A DNA stretch of 64,000 bases. Source: Skeletonema tropicum (Eukaryota > Bacillariophyta > Thalassiosirophyceae > Thalassiosirales > Thalassiosiraceae). This document shows, one piece after another, positions 63,601-64,000 of this stretch. The first letter of the stretch is position 1; the number at the start of each line of letters is the position of its first letter. The stretch is taken from the NCBI GenBank assembly GCA_037178625.1, contig CM074138.1:744001-808000 (forward strand). The letters are read 5' to 3'. Below the pieces are notes generated by a model. It made no database searches. It was not told where the DNA came from and saw only the letters and a list, made by a program, of their open reading frames with translations. The translations under genes were made by a program, and so were the position numbers.

Positions 63601-64000
63601 TAGTCATAATACTCAAGGAGTTCTTCCTCTTCCTGGAGAAAATATGAATCCATCATATGATTGTAATCATCTGATGTGGTTGTGAAGGGATTGCGCATCG
63701 GCACTGTATTCCCTAACCAATAGACGAAGCCATTTTCATAATCAAGCTTCATGCCAAGCTTCTTGAGCATGTCTGCGCCAAGAAGAACATCATAACTGCA
63801 TTTGGAATCGAAGACTAGGGCCTTTGTCTCGTCGATAACACGATTCTTATCGAATTCTGGCAGCTTGATATTACGGAGTGTAACTACTTCTTTGACTTGA
63901 ACAGTACCTCCGAGAGTGGTCACTGGACGTTCACTCTTAAGTGTTTTTGGTTGAACTTCACGTGGCAGCACACGTCGGTGTATCATCGTGGTAGTTGTAC
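60609..64000 (-). CDS. pol: Ty3/gypsy Pol polyprotein, 5' end outside window
   Basis: An open frame of over 1,125 codons that runs off the right edge. The order is protease tail (CSYDVLLGADMLKKLG), reverse transcriptase (WVSDLRALNKVI, FTKLDISMQYYTFEL, YIDDIGVFS), RNase H (HIYTDASDYQMG, MEKELLSIV, VHTDHKNL, ADALSR), integrase zinc finger (HHSILGHPG ... CDICQ) and integrase core (VAVDLIGPW, VHDNGKEF, NAVCERMH; D-D-E). It ends in an SH3-like tail (SGPYNITQVHVNGTV ... RRVIPY) without a chromodomain. RT before integrase places it in Ty3/gypsy. No stop or frameshift seen, so it may be a young copy. The active-site part of the protease and gag are not in the window. Confidence 0.92.
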   Translation of the reverse strand, partial: TTTTMIHRRVLPREVQPKTLKSERPVTTLGGTVQVKEVVTLRNIKLPEFDKNRVIDETKALVFDSKCSYDVLLGADMLKKLGMKLDYENGFVYWLGNTVPMRNPFTTTSDDYNHMMDSYFLQEEEELLEYYDYLDAYISSGCDVSYASEILEAKYDQVEIEDVIREQNHLDDEQKQGLRELLNGYTKLFDGSLGVYPHKKVHIEVEPDAQPVHARAYPVPNIHQQAFKKELMHLVKIGVLTYAGVSDWCSPTFIIPKKDGRVRWVSDLRALNKVIRRKQYPLPRINDILRKRSGYKYFTKLDISMQYYTFELDEESQDLCTIATPFGKFKYLRLPMGLKCSPDIAQSVMEEVMRDLDETDTYIDDIGVFSNDYESHLKSLKTVLTRLQDNGFTINPLKCEWCVQETDWLGYWLTPEGLKPWKKKVDAILQMQKPTNIKGLRTFLGAVNYYKDMWPSRAHVLKPLTDMTGKKKFEWTDEMDESFKKMKAILCMDAMSAYPDHNKPFHIYTDASDYQMGSVIMQDNRPVAYFSRKLNSAQKNYTTMEKELLSIVMTLKEFRTMLLGAEIHVHTDHKNLTFTNLNTQCVLRWRMYVEEYSPTLHYVPGPQNILADALSRVPKSGTEDQGTAQPELEVESFAAAAESFATCLDDADQHKNNFEFCYHFTRIPVSEDAVMVGKSTIEENHHSFHTEWLTPGVEVSSTVRDNGEQHDREVSHTSIFDDPELVDCFLNLPPEADGLESPLRWEYVAEMQATDEELQELIQRSPQQYHIRTIQDQNIVCYTKLGDNNNTQWKIALPRNMIPQTLTFHHSILGHPGSRRLRDTLKARYFHPQLRSYCENYHCDICQREKLPGPGYGFLPERELNAEPWSEVAVDLIGPWKIEVNNVEVELNALTCIDTTTNLVELTRIDNKEMGHIRDKFTQAWLCRYPLPQRCVHDNGKEFVGYEFQRRLEILGIKDVPTTSRNPQSNAVCERMHQTVGNILRTMLKSNPPQNMQEANDILDAALSTVMHALRSNISTVLNGSPGALTFNRDMFVNIPLIADWHLITTNREQFVNESLRRSNAKRRRYDYTPGMRVLKKLHKPTKLGNRTSGPYNITQVHVNGTVTILLRPGVTERINIRRVIPYRT

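Overview
The window looks like nuclear DNA of a diatom or a close heterokont alga. This is an inference from four things: compact genes with few, short GT-AG introns (about 72-350 bp); two proteins whose leaders end in an alanine-rich site followed by Phe, like heterokont plastid bipartite signals; poly-Asn/Ser/Asp-rich low-complexity proteins; and a mix of Ty3/gypsy, MULE, hAT, piggyBac, LINE and Helitron elements. No rRNA, tRNA or CRISPR was seen.

Layout. About 0-6.7 kb is gene-dense: a 4-TM protein, a 1-TM protein, a small predicted plastid membrane protein, an LRAT-domain protein, a secreted intradiol-dioxygenase-like protein without its usual metal ligands, and a spliced PC-esterase (SGNH) gene. 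6.7-14.6 kb is accessory: a Stowaway-like MITE, a PIF1-type helicase of a repeated family, a 27-residue-repeat protein and a non-autonomous Helitron. 14.6-37.3 kb is a housekeeping block. It holds a two-exon complex I NDUFB10-like subunit, PEN-2 of gamma-secretase, an unrecognised two-exon gene, a FAM173/ATPSCKMT-like methyltransferase, a TrhO/TSTD2-like rhodanese, a methyltransferase-PhyH dioxygenase fusion, a complete hAT element with an 8-bp target duplication, a PPR protein, and TAF1 of TFIID with one bromodomain split by an intron.

37.3-48.9 kb is a transposon cluster: two MULE elements with long inverted repeats side by side, then a 0.75-kb direct repeat flanking a broken LINE fragment. 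A predicted plastid lysophosphatidate acyltransferase gene (48.9-50.3 kb) is the last ordinary gene. 50.6-64 kb is nested repeats: a 2.4-kb segment present twice, decayed PIF1 helicase copies, a second Helitron, a piggyBac-like element, and the 3' half of a Ty3/gypsy retrotransposon that runs off the right edge.

The most informative result is that the repeats supply their own empty sites. The Helitron in the second copy of the duplicated segment is absent from the first copy, so its ends (TC...CTAG, between A and T, no target duplication) can be read to the base. The piggyBac-like element (TTAA site, 15-bp inverted repeats) interrupts a helicase fragment whose uninterrupted versions are present at two other places. 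I found no clearly new multi-gene system. The unusual single genes are the methyltransferase-dioxygenase fusion and the ligand-less intradiol homologue.
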